Below, piece by piece: positions 16,951-26,433 of a stretch of DNA of 64,000 bases; the first letter of the stretch is position 1, and each line of letters begins with the position of its first letter. The DNA is from Clostridiaceae bacterium (GTDB lineage Bacteria > Bacillota > Clostridia > Lachnospirales > Lachnospiraceae). The translations under genes and the position numbers were made by a program. The notes below the pieces were generated by a model. That model saw only the letters and a program-made list of their open reading frames with translations. It was not told where the DNA came from and did no database searches. The stretch is from the NCBI GenBank assembly GCA_910574345.1, contig CAJSZV010000009.1, positions 62,001 to 126,000 of the forward strand, in the 5' to 3' direction.

Positions 16951-19415
16951 CAGTCTTCCCTCCCCACAATACTCAGCATAGGAAGCAGGACATTCCAGTT
17001 GTAGTCCGTCATATTTTCATAGACATACTTGACCGTAATGGTATTGCCCGGAGAAAGATAGTGAACCAATTCATAGGCCTCATACTCCAGCTTCATGGAA
17101 TCCATCAGGTCATATTTCCCCGTACTGTGATTATAAAAATAGATATTTCCTTCAAAAAGGCTCAGATCATTGTTCTTCTTTCCTGCCACAAACACCTTTG
17201 AGACATACTGAAATATCACTTTCTCTATTCTTACATCATTGCCCAAAGAATACTCCAGGGTCACCGGATCAGCGCCGTACAGCGTATTGTTGCCTGAATC
17301 GTAGCTGCCTCCCAGCACGCCGGGAGTTCGTATGAGTCCTGAACGATAAATTACCGCCTCATCGCTGGAATAAATATTAATATCCGAGGCCACCACAGTG
17401 TTTCCACTTGCCTCCCCTGTCTTCAAAAGATGCCCTTTCTCCTCATCCTCCTGGCTGCAGATTCCCACCACCTTTGCGTTGGGGGAATAGTCAGGCATAA
17501 AATTATTCAGATAAAACGCAAAGAGGTTGGTCTTGCCAACAGCCTCCACATAGGCGTCATCGCTGATGTCCGCTCTCCTAAAGGTGTCCTCGCCTGATAA
17601 GTAGGATGCCACCTCATAAGAGTGATTCATAGGATAGCCCAAGACCTCCCGGTCATCAATGGAACATGTCTCACCTGGCTCCATATCTCCCAGATAGATG
17701 AGCTTTCCGTATAAAAGCACTACGCAGTTTTCCAGCTTTTCCTTAAAATGGTTGGTAATGGTTCCTATATATTTGCCCCGGTCAATCTCTATGCTGCCTT
17801 CAAACCCCACTTCCTGGGTATTGGCCGCAACCTTGTCAAGCTGAAAATATCTCGGTTCAAATGCCGGTACATTCTGAATCAGCAGTTCGGTCTCTTCCGG
17901 CTTATAACCGATCCTGACTTTATAGTCCTCCGCCCCGGTAAAGGAAGGGGCTGCCCCTGAACTTCCCGTGCCGTAATAATTCTGGGTCACTGGCTTCACC
18001 GAATAATCGGCTGCCAGATGCGCCTCGTAAGGCTTGCTGTAAGGCGCGCGAATATTCATATAAGTAGTATCAGTGACCGTATCCCAAGTCGTCTCCAGAA
18101 AGCGGGCGTAAGTGTAAAACGTGTCGTGGAACCTGGTTTTGCTTCCCATAAGCCAGATAATCATGGTGAACACCACGGACAAAACCACTACGCTGAACCG
18201 GTAATACTCAGTCAGCTCCCTCTGCTTTAAAAAAACATAAATGCCCACGCCAGCCAAGAACACATAGATCACAATCTCCATGGTATACAGCCCCATATTG
18301 GGAAGGCGCTTTACATTGCCTGTGTTAATCATATCACGAACAGACCAGTACTGACCCGAATTGCCGCTGTAGATGGATTCCGCCAGGGTATTGATCCTGT
18401 TTTCTCCAAGAACCCCGGTCAGCAGCTGATCCACATAGGAGGGATTCTGCTGACAAAACCCGGCAATATCCACAAAATCATATCCTGCAACCGCAATAAT
18501 TCCCTTGCGGTAAGTCACAGAAGACAAAATGGCCTGAGAATCGCCTGCCATAATCACATTGCCTCCTGTCAGGGCAAATTCCACACAGGGAACCGTAAGA
18601 TATGCCTTCTGGGGCGTGTCCTGTCCATAACCTGCTCCCATGTCAATCCGGCGTTCTTCCGGTTCTTCATACATCTTCTCCAAAAGTTCCGGTGCAAACC
18701 GGCCAAGGGTGTCATCCACCCTCATGCCTGTACCAAGAATCATGGTTCCGCCGCCCCGAACCCATTCGATCAGAACCTGACTCTGTTCCTCCGACAGGTC
18801 TCTGACGCGGAAATTGCTAATGAGCATCACATCAATCATGTCCAGTCCCAATTTATTACGGGGAAAACTTTCACAGTCAAAGGTAATGGCTCTGGTTCTC
18901 AGCATTCCATGATCCACACCCACCCCATCCCATCCTGCCACCAGGGGTTCCGGGGTATCGCTTAAGACTCCTACAAACAGTTCCGGCACGTCCAGGCTGA
19001 AATCCATTTTCAGACGGCGGTGAAACACCTGCGTCCCTTCCGAATCCGCAACGGAAACAAACAGCTGATCCCAGCGGTTTCCCATGGGAATGTAGAGGTG
19101 CTTTTCAAGGCTTTCCCCTTCGTTAATCTCCAGGGGATAATCATATTGATACACCTCATAGTCAGATTCCATGGCAAGGACCTGAAGACTCCCTGCAAAC
19201 CGCTTCTGCTCATGATTCTCAAAAAGCAAATCCAGAGGCACATATCTGCCGCCCTTAGCCTTGTTGCCATACCCGTATGTCACGTCCATAGTGAGAGCGC
19301 CGCCTGTCTCTGCATGTTCCGTCTTTTGGCCGCCGGCCGCCCATGAGGTCATAACGGCAGAAAGGGCCAGCAGCAGAATCAGCGGCCCTGTCCATACATT
19401 CTTTTTAATACTCAT
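16950..19415 (-). CDS. Large secreted/membrane protein of ABC operon
   Basis: 821 aa. A signal peptide (about 1-27, ending in SWAAGG) is followed by a beta-rich region. A glutamine-amidotransferase-like or DUF4350-like module lies around 140-290, with DVMLISNFRVRDLSEEQ and then WVRGGGTMILGTG. One or two membrane segments (around 385-440) precede a large C-terminal beta domain. The start ATG at 19415 sits two bases beyond the kinase stop; the longer frame to 19463 lies inside the kinase. No catalytic residue could be assigned. It probably works with the ABC exporter encoded next. Confidence 0.75.
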   Translation of the reverse strand: MSIKKNVWTGPLILLLALSAVMTSWAAGGQKTEHAETGGALTMDVTYGYGNKAKGGRYVPLDLLFENHEQKRFAGSLQVLAMESDYEVYQYDYPLEINEGESLEKHLYIPMGNRWDQLFVSVADSEGTQVFHRRLKMDFSLDVPELFVGVLSDTPEPLVAGWDGVGVDHGMLRTRAITFDCESFPRNKLGLDMIDVMLISNFRVRDLSEEQSQVLIEWVRGGGTMILGTGMRVDDTLGRFAPELLEKMYEEPEERRIDMGAGYGQDTPQKAYLTVPCVEFALTGGNVIMAGDSQAILSSVTYRKGIIAVAGYDFVDIAGFCQQNPSYVDQLLTGVLGENRINTLAESIYSGNSGQYWSVRDMINTGNVKRLPNMGLYTMEIVIYVFLAGVGIYVFLKQRELTEYYRFSVVVLSVVFTMIIWLMGSKTRFHDTFYTYARFLETTWDTVTDTTYMNIRAPYSKPYEAHLAADYSVKPVTQNYYGTGSSGAAPSFTGAEDYKVRIGYKPEETELLIQNVPAFEPRYFQLDKVAANTQEVGFEGSIEIDRGKYIGTITNHFKEKLENCVVLLYGKLIYLGDMEPGETCSIDDREVLGYPMNHSYEVASYLSGEDTFRRADISDDAYVEAVGKTNLFAFYLNNFMPDYSPNAKVVGICSQEDEEKGHLLKTGEASGNTVVASDINIYSSDEAVIYRSGLIRTPGVLGGSYDSGNNTLYGADPVTLEYSLGNDVRIEKVIFQYVSKVFVAGKKNNDLSLFEGNIYFYNHSTGKYDLMDSMKLEYEAYELVHYLSPGNTITVKYVYENMTDYNWNVLLPMLSIVGRED

Positions 19416-19416
19416 G

Positions 19417-20556
19417 TCACTCCCCCAGTTTTCCGAAATTTTCTTTGTTGATATCAAAGTCAACCTGAAGCCTGACAGTAAACACGGTGCCGTTTAAATC
19501 ACTGGTCACTCCTATGATTCCCCCATGCATATCCACAATATTCCTGGCTATGGCAAGTCCCAGACCTGTCCCTCCTGTATTGGTGGAACGCGACTGTTCC
19601 ACTCTGTAAAATTTATCAAATATAAGGGGAAGTTCGTCTTTTGGAATCACATAACCAAAGTTTGTCACGGAGATGGTCACAATAGTGTCCGTGGCATGAA
19701 TCTTTACCACGATCCGCTTTCCCTCAGCGCCGTACTTAATGGCATTGTTAATCAGATTGTCGAATAATCGGGCCAGAAGATTGCCGTCGGCATTGATGAT
19801 CTTAGCCGGCACATTGCTCTGAAGCTCATATGCCAGATTCTTATCCATAAAATTAGGATAAAACTCTTCCAAAAGCTGACTTAACAGTTTTACAATATCC
19901 ACCTTGCCTATCTTCATGGAGACCTTGCCGTAATTCAGCTTCGTAAAGCCAAAGAGATCCTCTATGAGTTTTTCCAGACGCTTTGCTTTGGTATACGTGA
20001 TATCCATGTATTTTTTTTCCAGTTCCCTTGGCAGCTCTGTGGGTCCTGACAAAAGTTCCAGATAGCCTATGATCGAAGTCAGAGGCGTCCTCAGGTCATG
20101 AGCCACATTGGTAATGAGCTCATTCTTTGTGCGTTCCGACTCTCTCTCCTTTTCCATGAGCCGACGAATATCCTCCACCATCTTATTAAGATTGGCGGCC
20201 ATGGCGGCAAATTCATCATCGCCCACCACTTCCACAGTCGTATTCAGATCGCCTTCCGATATATTCCGAATGGCATTGGAAAGGCTGGTGATATAATTCA
20301 TGGAACTTCTTTGGAGAAGCAAAAAAGTGATGGAAAAGGTAGCGATTCCGGCCAGCACATATAGGAGCACAATGATAGAATCCGGATGATAAAACACTGC
20401 CTCCAGAGACCCTTCCCGCCCCTGTTTCACCGCATATTCTCCAAGCATGCTTAAGTTTGTCACCAGAAACAGATCTACAAGACAGGCAAAGATGGTACTG
20501 AAAATAATATTGGTGATTACCCTCGTATGAAACCGGCGGCTCATATCATTTTTCAA
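19417..20556 (-). CDS. Sensor histidine kinase (VanS-like)
   Basis: 379 aa. Two membrane segments (about 14-34 and 60-82) flank a short extracytoplasmic loop, followed by a HAMP-like linker. The HisKA site is VAHDLRTPLTSIIGYLE (His near 152), and the ATPase domain has an N-box INNAIKYG and G-boxes IFDKFYRVEQSRS and GTGLGLAIARNIV. It overlaps the response regulator by 11 bp, so the two are a cognate pair. The short sensor loop is typical of kinases that sense membrane or partner-transporter state. Confidence 0.93.
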   Translation of the reverse strand: MKNDMSRRFHTRVITNIIFSTIFACLVDLFLVTNLSMLGEYAVKQGREGSLEAVFYHPDSIIVLLYVLAGIATFSITFLLLQRSSMNYITSLSNAIRNISEGDLNTTVEVVGDDEFAAMAANLNKMVEDIRRLMEKERESERTKNELITNVAHDLRTPLTSIIGYLELLSGPTELPRELEKKYMDITYTKAKRLEKLIEDLFGFTKLNYGKVSMKIGKVDIVKLLSQLLEEFYPNFMDKNLAYELQSNVPAKIINADGNLLARLFDNLINNAIKYGAEGKRIVVKIHATDTIVTISVTNFGYVIPKDELPLIFDKFYRVEQSRSTNTGGTGLGLAIARNIVDMHGGIIGVTSDLNGTVFTVRLQVDFDINKENFGKLGE

Positions 20557-21250
20557 TTTTGTATCCTACCCCCCACACAGTGGTGATGATCTTATTCTGT
20601 CTGGTATCTTCTTTCATCTTGCCCCGAAGTCTCCGGATATGTACCATAACCGTATTGTTTGCTTCGTAAACCTTCTCATTCCACACTTTCTCAAAAATCT
20701 CGTCCGTGCTGAACACTTTTCCCGGATTGGATGCCAGAAGATATAAGATGTCAAACTCAATGGGGGTCAGTTTGATCTCCTCCCCATATACCATTACCTT
20801 ATGGTTATCCTTGTTGATGACCAGTCCCTTGATGGCAATCTCGTTCTTGTCGGCCTCCTTGGGACCGCTGTTGGGATTCAGCTGAGTGTAGCGGCGCAGC
20901 TGAGACTTCACCCTGGCTGTCAGTTCCAAGGGATTGAAGGGCTTCACAACATAGTCATCGGCCCCTGTTCCAAGACCCAGGATCTTATCCAGATCCGTGG
21001 AGCGGGCGCTTAACATAATAATAGGAATATTGTTGTTCTCCCGGATCTTCTTACACATCTCCAGCCCGTCCATTCCCGGCATCATAATGTCCAAAAGCAC
21101 CAGATGCACTTCCTCTTTTTCCAAAATATCAAGCCCTTCCTGGGCATTGTTCGCTTTAAATACTCTATAGCCATCGCTGACCAGATAAATCTCCACCAGG
21201 TCCGCAATCTCTTTCTCATCGTCTACTACCAGAATGCTGATCTGAGACAT
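20546..21250 (-). CDS. Response regulator, OmpR/PhoB family (VanR-like)
   Basis: 234 aa. The receiver domain has DDEKE, phospho-acceptor Asp in LLDIMMPGMDG (about 53) and Lys in VVKPFNP. The C-terminal winged helix ends in VWGVGYKIEK, typical of OmpR-type effectors. I chose the ATG at 21250 behind GGAGG; the frame continues to 21331 without a better site. It is the first gene of the operon: regulator, kinase, secreted protein, ABC ATPase, permease, zinc-ribbon protein. Confidence 0.94.
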   Translation of the reverse strand: MSQISILVVDDEKEIADLVEIYLVSDGYRVFKANNAQEGLDILEKEEVHLVLLDIMMPGMDGLEMCKKIRENNNIPIIMLSARSTDLDKILGLGTGADDYVVKPFNPLELTARVKSQLRRYTQLNPNSGPKEADKNEIAIKGLVINKDNHKVMVYGEEIKLTPIEFDILYLLASNPGKVFSTDEIFEKVWNEKVYEANNTVMVHIRRLRGKMKEDTRQNKIITTVWGVGYKIEK

Positions 21251-21321
21251 AGATGTTCCTCCTCCTTCTTCTATGGGTCTTTCTCCGCACAGTACAAAAC
21301 CTAAACTCATCTTTCCTGAAC

Positions 21322-21327
21322 AGTATA
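21322..21327 (-). promoter_or_regulatory. Putative -10 of the two-component/ABC operon
   Basis: Minus-strand TATACT preceded by TG (extended -10) about 72 nt upstream of the regulator ATG. No convincing -35 is visible. Confidence 0.4.
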
Positions 21328-21363
21328 ACATATAACCGACTGTTTTACCTTACTTTTTCATTA

Positions 21364-21400
21364 GAAAAATACAAGGGAATCTCTGACAAATTCCCTTGTA
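21364..21400 (-). terminator. Intrinsic terminator of ppk operon
   Basis: An 11-bp stem (arms 21370-21380 and 21390-21400) with a short loop, followed on the minus strand by TTTTTC. It lies 55 nt beyond the ppk stop and closes the plsC-pheA-DUF815-ppx-ppk transcript. Confidence 0.85.
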
Positions 21401-21454
21401 CTTCAAGTTATGGAACGATTATCCTAAAACTTCACCGCCAGGCAGCGGCGGCAG

Positions 21455-23590
21455 TCAGACCGGTTCTCCCTCTACGGGAATAAAGACCCTGTGATTTTCC
21501 GATTCCCCAGATTCCCTCTGCCTTCTGGCTGCCTCCATAGCCTCCTCGCAAAACTGCTGCTGGGCGCATACGCGGGTTTTTCCCCGTTTGTCCGTCTTGG
21601 CATAGCTTCCGTCGGGCTGCAGAACGTGGGCTTTCATATTGTCCTCAAGCTGAACCTCCAGAATATGCATAGCCTTCTCCTTAAGACTCTCATCCAGAAT
21701 AGGGAACATAATCTCCACGCGGCGGTCCAGATTCCTCGGCATCCAGTCAGCGCTTGCCATGTAGATCTCCGGAGACTCATCGTTCTCAAAGTAGAAGATC
21801 CTGATATGCTCCAGGAAATTGCCTACAATGGAACGAACCGTAATATTTTCGCTTAAGCCCTCCACCCCGGCTTTCAGGCAGCAGATTCCTCTGACGATAA
21901 GGTCAATCTTTACCCCGGCACAGGATGCCTCATACAGAGCCGCAATAATATCCCGGTCGCACAGGGAGTTAACTTTTGCGATGATTCTGGCTCTTCTTCC
22001 TTCCTTTGCATGATCGGTCTCTCTCCTGATCATTCTCAAAAACCGCTTTCTCAGCCAGATAGGCGCCACTGCCAGCTGATTCCACTGCAGAGGTTCCGAG
22101 TATCCTGACAGCATATTGAACACGGCTGTGGCGTCTTCCCCGATCTGGGGATGACAGGTAAGAATTCCGCAGTCCGTGTAGAGTTTGGCCGTGGAATCAT
22201 TATAGTTGCCTGTGCCCAGATGGACATAGCGGCGGATTCCGTCTTCCTCTCTTCTCACCACCAGGGTAATCTTAGAATGGGTCTTTAACCCCAAAACCCC
22301 ATAGATTACATGACATCCTGCTTTCTCCAATGTCTTGGCCCAGTTAATGTTGTTTTCCTCATCAAAACGGGCTTTCAGTTCCACCAGAACAAAGACCTGC
22401 TTTCCCTGGTCCGCCGCTTCGGCCAAAGCCGCTACAATAGGAGAATTGCCGCTGACGCGGTACAGGGTCTGCTTAATGGCCAGAACCTGAGGATCCTTGG
22501 CCGCAGTCTTCACAAAATCCACTACCGGATCAAAGGACTCATAGGGATGGTGAAGAAGAATATCCCCTTTGCGGATATTGGTAAATATGTCATCCTCATT
22601 CATAAAAGCTGGGTTCGGCTGTGGCGTGTATCTGGTGGATTTCAGATGGTCAAACCCGTCCATCCCGTACATCTTCATCAAAAACGTCAGGTCCAGGGGG
22701 CCGCTGATGGAAAAGATATCGCCGGAATGAATATCCAGCTCCTTTTTCAGGCGCTTTAACAGGCGCTTATCCGCGTTATCCTCTATCTCCAGACGGATGG
22801 CCTCCCCCCATCTTCTCTTCTTTAGCTGCTTCTCAATCTCTTTTAACAGATCCTCCGCCTCATCTTCATCAATGGACAGATCTGCATTTCTCATAATTCG
22901 GAAGGGATGGGCGGCTAAAATCTCATGCTTTACAAACAGGGAAGCCATGTTTCTCTCAATGATCTCCTCCAGAAGAATCACTACACGTTCCTTCTCTCCG
23001 GGAATCTCTACGATTCTGGGCAGAACGCTTGGCACCTGAACCATAGCAAAGTCCAGCTCATCCTTTTCCTTCTCCTTCACCAAAGCAGCAATGTTCAAAG
23101 ACTTGTTGTAGATCAGAGGAAAGGGTCTGGAAGAATCCACTGCCATGGGAGTCAGCACAGGGTAAACGCTGGTTCTGAAATACTGATCTGCATACTTCCC
23201 TTCCTCCTCCGTCAAATCTTCATGCCGCGTCACAATCCGAAGACCGTTTTGACGAAGGGCAGGCAAAAGAGACCTGTTATAAGTAGAATACTGAAGTTCT
23301 ACCAGTTCATGAGTCTTTTCCTCAATTCTCTTAAGCTGCTCCTCCGGTTTCATCCCTGCCAAATCCGGCTTTGTATATCCGGCGTGAACCATATCCTTTA
23401 GAGAGGCTACTCTGACCATGAAAAACTCATCCAGATTGGAGGCGGTGATGCTTAAGAATTTCAGCCGTTCAAACAGCGGCAGAGTCTTATCCCTTGCCTC
23501 CCCCAATATCCGGTAATCAAATTCCAGCCAGCTCAGTTCCCGATTAACATAATTTTCATATTTCGTGTATTGTGAATCAATCTCAGCCAC
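21455..23590 (-). CDS. ppk1: Polyphosphate kinase 1
   Basis: 711 aa, full length for PPK1. It reversibly polymerises ATP gamma-phosphate into polyphosphate. The N-terminal domain begins NRELSWLEFDYRIL; the catalytic phosphohistidine is in GLKTHSKITLV, with a second conserved HLGTGNYND and the C-terminal ASADWMPRNLDRR. It follows ppx with a three-base gap, so synthesis and breakdown enzymes share an mRNA. Residues needed for autophosphorylation appear intact. Confidence 0.96.
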   Translation of the reverse strand: MAEIDSQYTKYENYVNRELSWLEFDYRILGEARDKTLPLFERLKFLSITASNLDEFFMVRVASLKDMVHAGYTKPDLAGMKPEEQLKRIEEKTHELVELQYSTYNRSLLPALRQNGLRIVTRHEDLTEEEGKYADQYFRTSVYPVLTPMAVDSSRPFPLIYNKSLNIAALVKEKEKDELDFAMVQVPSVLPRIVEIPGEKERVVILLEEIIERNMASLFVKHEILAAHPFRIMRNADLSIDEDEAEDLLKEIEKQLKKRRWGEAIRLEIEDNADKRLLKRLKKELDIHSGDIFSISGPLDLTFLMKMYGMDGFDHLKSTRYTPQPNPAFMNEDDIFTNIRKGDILLHHPYESFDPVVDFVKTAAKDPQVLAIKQTLYRVSGNSPIVAALAEAADQGKQVFVLVELKARFDEENNINWAKTLEKAGCHVIYGVLGLKTHSKITLVVRREEDGIRRYVHLGTGNYNDSTAKLYTDCGILTCHPQIGEDATAVFNMLSGYSEPLQWNQLAVAPIWLRKRFLRMIRRETDHAKEGRRARIIAKVNSLCDRDIIAALYEASCAGVKIDLIVRGICCLKAGVEGLSENITVRSIVGNFLEHIRIFYFENDESPEIYMASADWMPRNLDRRVEIMFPILDESLKEKAMHILEVQLEDNMKAHVLQPDGSYAKTDKRGKTRVCAQQQFCEEAMEAARRQRESGESENHRVFIPVEGEPV

Positions 23591-23593
23591 GAC

Positions 23594-25117
23594 TTAACCC
23601 CTCCCCTTCTTTTTCAGTACCGGTCTGATACCGAAAATTTCTTCAAAAAAGTCTGCCGCCATACTGACAGCCAGAAGCTCCAGGCTTATATCCCCGTCAT
23701 ACCCGGCGGTGATCACCAGCTCTCCGCCCTTTACGGCCATGCGGCAGACAGAAGTTTTCTGCTTATGGCTTCTGTCAAGGTCATTGGCCAGACGCAGAAG
23801 GGCCGTTAATTTGGCGACCTTGGTGTCATCACCCACATAGTCAAATTCCTCTCCCCTGCTTCTGACTACATTGGCTACCAGTTCCCGCTCCTGATGGGAC
23901 AGACCGATGATCTCTGTAGCCATAATAATATTGTAGGCGCTGGCGCTTGTATTTCTGGTACTGATAAATTTACCGCAGCCGTGGATAATGGCGGCAATCT
24001 GCAAAAGCAGCCGGTCCCGCCCGTCCAGTCCGTGATATTTTTTCATCACGTCAAACAGGAGAAGAGCCATTTTCTCCACACACTGGGCATGACTTCCTCC
24101 GCACCGGTATCTTTTTGCCATATTGCGGGCAGCCGCCAGAATGTCATCGTCAAAGTCATGAACAAACTGAATCTTTTTAATGCTCTGAGCATACTCGGCG
24201 GCAATGCCGTCGCACATCCGGATTCCCGGAATCCATATCATCTCCGCTCCCGTCAGTTCCACTACCCGGCGGAAAATAACGGCTGCAGGTATGAGAAGGG
24301 CCCCGTATCCGGAGCTGACGCCGAATCTCTCTTCGATCTGATCCAAGGACATATGAAGGAGCTGATCAGAATATCTCATAAAGTCTGCGGCGCTGATGCG
24401 GTCCGTCCGCGTGTTATTGATCTCGTCTCTTGCCAGATAGAGCACCAGTTCCCCTATGGCAATCAGATTCTTAATGTCCCGGTTCTTCATGTCCCGATCT
24501 TTCAGATACATCTTCCTGTAGTTGGCCAGTTCTTTGTCAATCACTTCTTCAATGAGGGGCTGCTGCATCCATGTGTCCGTGGGAATCTTTGACATGATCT
24601 CTCCGATGCGCATGACTCCCAAAGGCAGATTGTGGGTGCTTACCAGACTGTCCTTGTCAAACAGAGAAATCTGCATGCTTCCGAAGCTGACATCGGCAAT
24701 AGCCGTCCCCTTTTGGATAATCTTATAAAACTCCGCCTCCTTCATGGCAATAGCCTTGTAAGTCAAAAGGCGCTGTTCCGAATTGCTGACGATTTTCACG
24801 GAAATTCCTGTTCTCACCCGGATCTGTTCCAGAATGATGTGGCTGTTTTTCGCCCCCCTCATAGCTGTCGTGGCATAGGCCCGATAGTCGCTGACCCGGT
24901 AGGCTTTCATTACCCCTGCAAATTCCTCCAGGATCCGGCACATCTCGTCCACCAGTTTATAGCTGATCTTCCCTGTACTGTAAGTGTTTTTCCCCAAAGC
25001 GATTACATGCCTTAAATGTTCCACCTGACGCAGGCCGTTTTTCGAGGTAATCTCGTAGATTCCCAGTTCCAGTTTGAAAGAGCCTACGTCAATGGCTGCA
25101 AATAATTGTGCGGCCAT
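23594..25117 (-). CDS. ppx: Exopolyphosphatase / guanosine pentaphosphatase (Ppx/GppA)
   Basis: 507 aa. N-terminal ASKHA-fold domain: AAIDVGSFKLELGIYEI start and IADVSFGSMQISLF phosphate loop. The C-terminal region is an HD-type domain (IIHGCGKF, LSHQERELVANV), as in longer Ppx proteins. The start ATG at 25117 follows GGGAGG; the upstream extension to 25216 reads back over the DUF815 gene and is rejected. Hydrolyses terminal phosphates of polyphosphate, and possibly pppGpp. Operon partner of ppk1. Confidence 0.92.
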   Translation of the reverse strand: MAAQLFAAIDVGSFKLELGIYEITSKNGLRQVEHLRHVIALGKNTYSTGKISYKLVDEMCRILEEFAGVMKAYRVSDYRAYATTAMRGAKNSHIILEQIRVRTGISVKIVSNSEQRLLTYKAIAMKEAEFYKIIQKGTAIADVSFGSMQISLFDKDSLVSTHNLPLGVMRIGEIMSKIPTDTWMQQPLIEEVIDKELANYRKMYLKDRDMKNRDIKNLIAIGELVLYLARDEINNTRTDRISAADFMRYSDQLLHMSLDQIEERFGVSSGYGALLIPAAVIFRRVVELTGAEMIWIPGIRMCDGIAAEYAQSIKKIQFVHDFDDDILAAARNMAKRYRCGGSHAQCVEKMALLLFDVMKKYHGLDGRDRLLLQIAAIIHGCGKFISTRNTSASAYNIIMATEIIGLSHQERELVANVVRSRGEEFDYVGDDTKVAKLTALLRLANDLDRSHKQKTSVCRMAVKGGELVITAGYDGDISLELLAVSMAADFFEEIFGIRPVLKKKGRG

Positions 25118-25140
25118 AGGTATTCCTCCCTTCTCAGTTC

Positions 25141-26418
25141 TTACATATTCCCTATTAAATAGGTTATAAACTGCACCGCCGTTCTTCCCGACATGCCCCC
25201 GTGGTACAGTTCCCACTTATTGGCTTCCTCATATAGCTGCTGCTCCGGCATGGTGACGCCGTGTTTTTCCGCCAGGGCTTTTACGATCTGCTTAAACTGC
25301 CTCTTGTCCGGGGAGCCGAAGTAGATCGTGACTCCGAATCTTGCCACCAGGGATAATTTTTCCTGAACCGTATCATTAGTGTGAAGTTCGTCGTCCAGTT
25401 CCCTCTTGTCGCTGAACTTTTCCCGAATCAAGTGGCGGCGGTTGGAAGTGGCATAAATCAGCGCGTTCTTGGGTTTTCTGCCAAGTCCGCCCTCAATAAT
25501 GGCTTTTAAGTATTTGTACTCCAGCTCGCTTTCCTCAAAGGACAAATCATCCATATAGATGATGAACTTGTAATTTCTGTCCTGAATCTGTTCCAGAATG
25601 GAGGACAAGGCGTGAAACTGGTGCTTATAGACTTCGATAATCCTCAGACCCTGGTCATAATATTTATTCAAGATCGCCTTAATGCTGGAGGATTTGCCTG
25701 TTCCGGCATCTCCGTATAAAAGCACGTTGTTGGCTGCCTTTCCCTGAATAAAGCATTCCGTATTCTCAATCAGCTTTTTCTTTTGAAGCTCATAGCCAAT
25801 GATGTCAGCCAGATAGACATGTTCCACGTTGACAACAGGCTCAATCGAAGCAGTATGGCGGTCTTCCTCAATGCGGAATGCCTTGTTGAGTCCGAATTTA
25901 CCTACTCCGAATTCCCGGTAAAACTCCCCTACAGCCTGGGCAAAGGCTTCCACGCTTTCCGCCTCCGCTAACGACAGGGAAAGTTTTATGATCCGATCCC
26001 TGATTCTCCGGTTGAAGATCCGACTTGAACCGACTGCAGGTTCAAAGGATGCCAGCTCCGACCATACAAAACTTTCCGGCACCAGTTTGTCCAGCACCCG
26101 GATATCCTTTTTATACAGCTGCCAGATCAGCGCAAAATCCTGCCTGGCAAGACGTGACAAAGTTCCGCCCTGATCTCCTCTGATCTCGCAGGAAATGCTG
26201 TAGGCGTTCTCATGATTGGCCAAGCAGAAAGCCAGAAAACAATGCCACAAATTCCCCTCGAACCCATATTCTGCCGCCAATTCAATAAGCTCATTGGCAA
26301 GGGCGCAGGGATCCAGTGCAAGTTCTCCTTCCCTGGTTCCGAATAAAAGCTGGGCCATATCGTCAAAAAGCCGCTGATACTTAAAATTCCGGTAGATAAT
26401 CAACTGATTTGTATTCAT
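25141..26418 (-). CDS. DUF815 family AAA-type ATPase
   Basis: 425 aa. An N-terminal helical region of about 190 aa precedes a P-loop ATPase: Walker A YGDAGTGKSSS (near 242), Walker B FIIYMDDLSF, sensor ALIYATSNRRHL. The family is widespread in bacteria and of uncertain role. The gene lies between pheA and ppx in one apparent transcript with gaps of 15-25 nt. Confidence 0.87.
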   Translation of the reverse strand: MNTNQLIIYRNFKYQRLFDDMAQLLFGTREGELALDPCALANELIELAAEYGFEGNLWHCFLAFCLANHENAYSISCEIRGDQGGTLSRLARQDFALIWQLYKKDIRVLDKLVPESFVWSELASFEPAVGSSRIFNRRIRDRIIKLSLSLAEAESVEAFAQAVGEFYREFGVGKFGLNKAFRIEEDRHTASIEPVVNVEHVYLADIIGYELQKKKLIENTECFIQGKAANNVLLYGDAGTGKSSSIKAILNKYYDQGLRIIEVYKHQFHALSSILEQIQDRNYKFIIYMDDLSFEESELEYKYLKAIIEGGLGRKPKNALIYATSNRRHLIREKFSDKRELDDELHTNDTVQEKLSLVARFGVTIYFGSPDKRQFKQIVKALAEKHGVTMPEQQLYEEANKWELYHGGMSGRTAVQFITYLIGNM

Positions 26419-26433
26419 ATGTCTTTCCGCCCC

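Noticed and set aside
23894-24592. 232-aa plus-strand frame opposite ppx
   Set aside because: Antisense to conserved Ppx motifs; no start site support.
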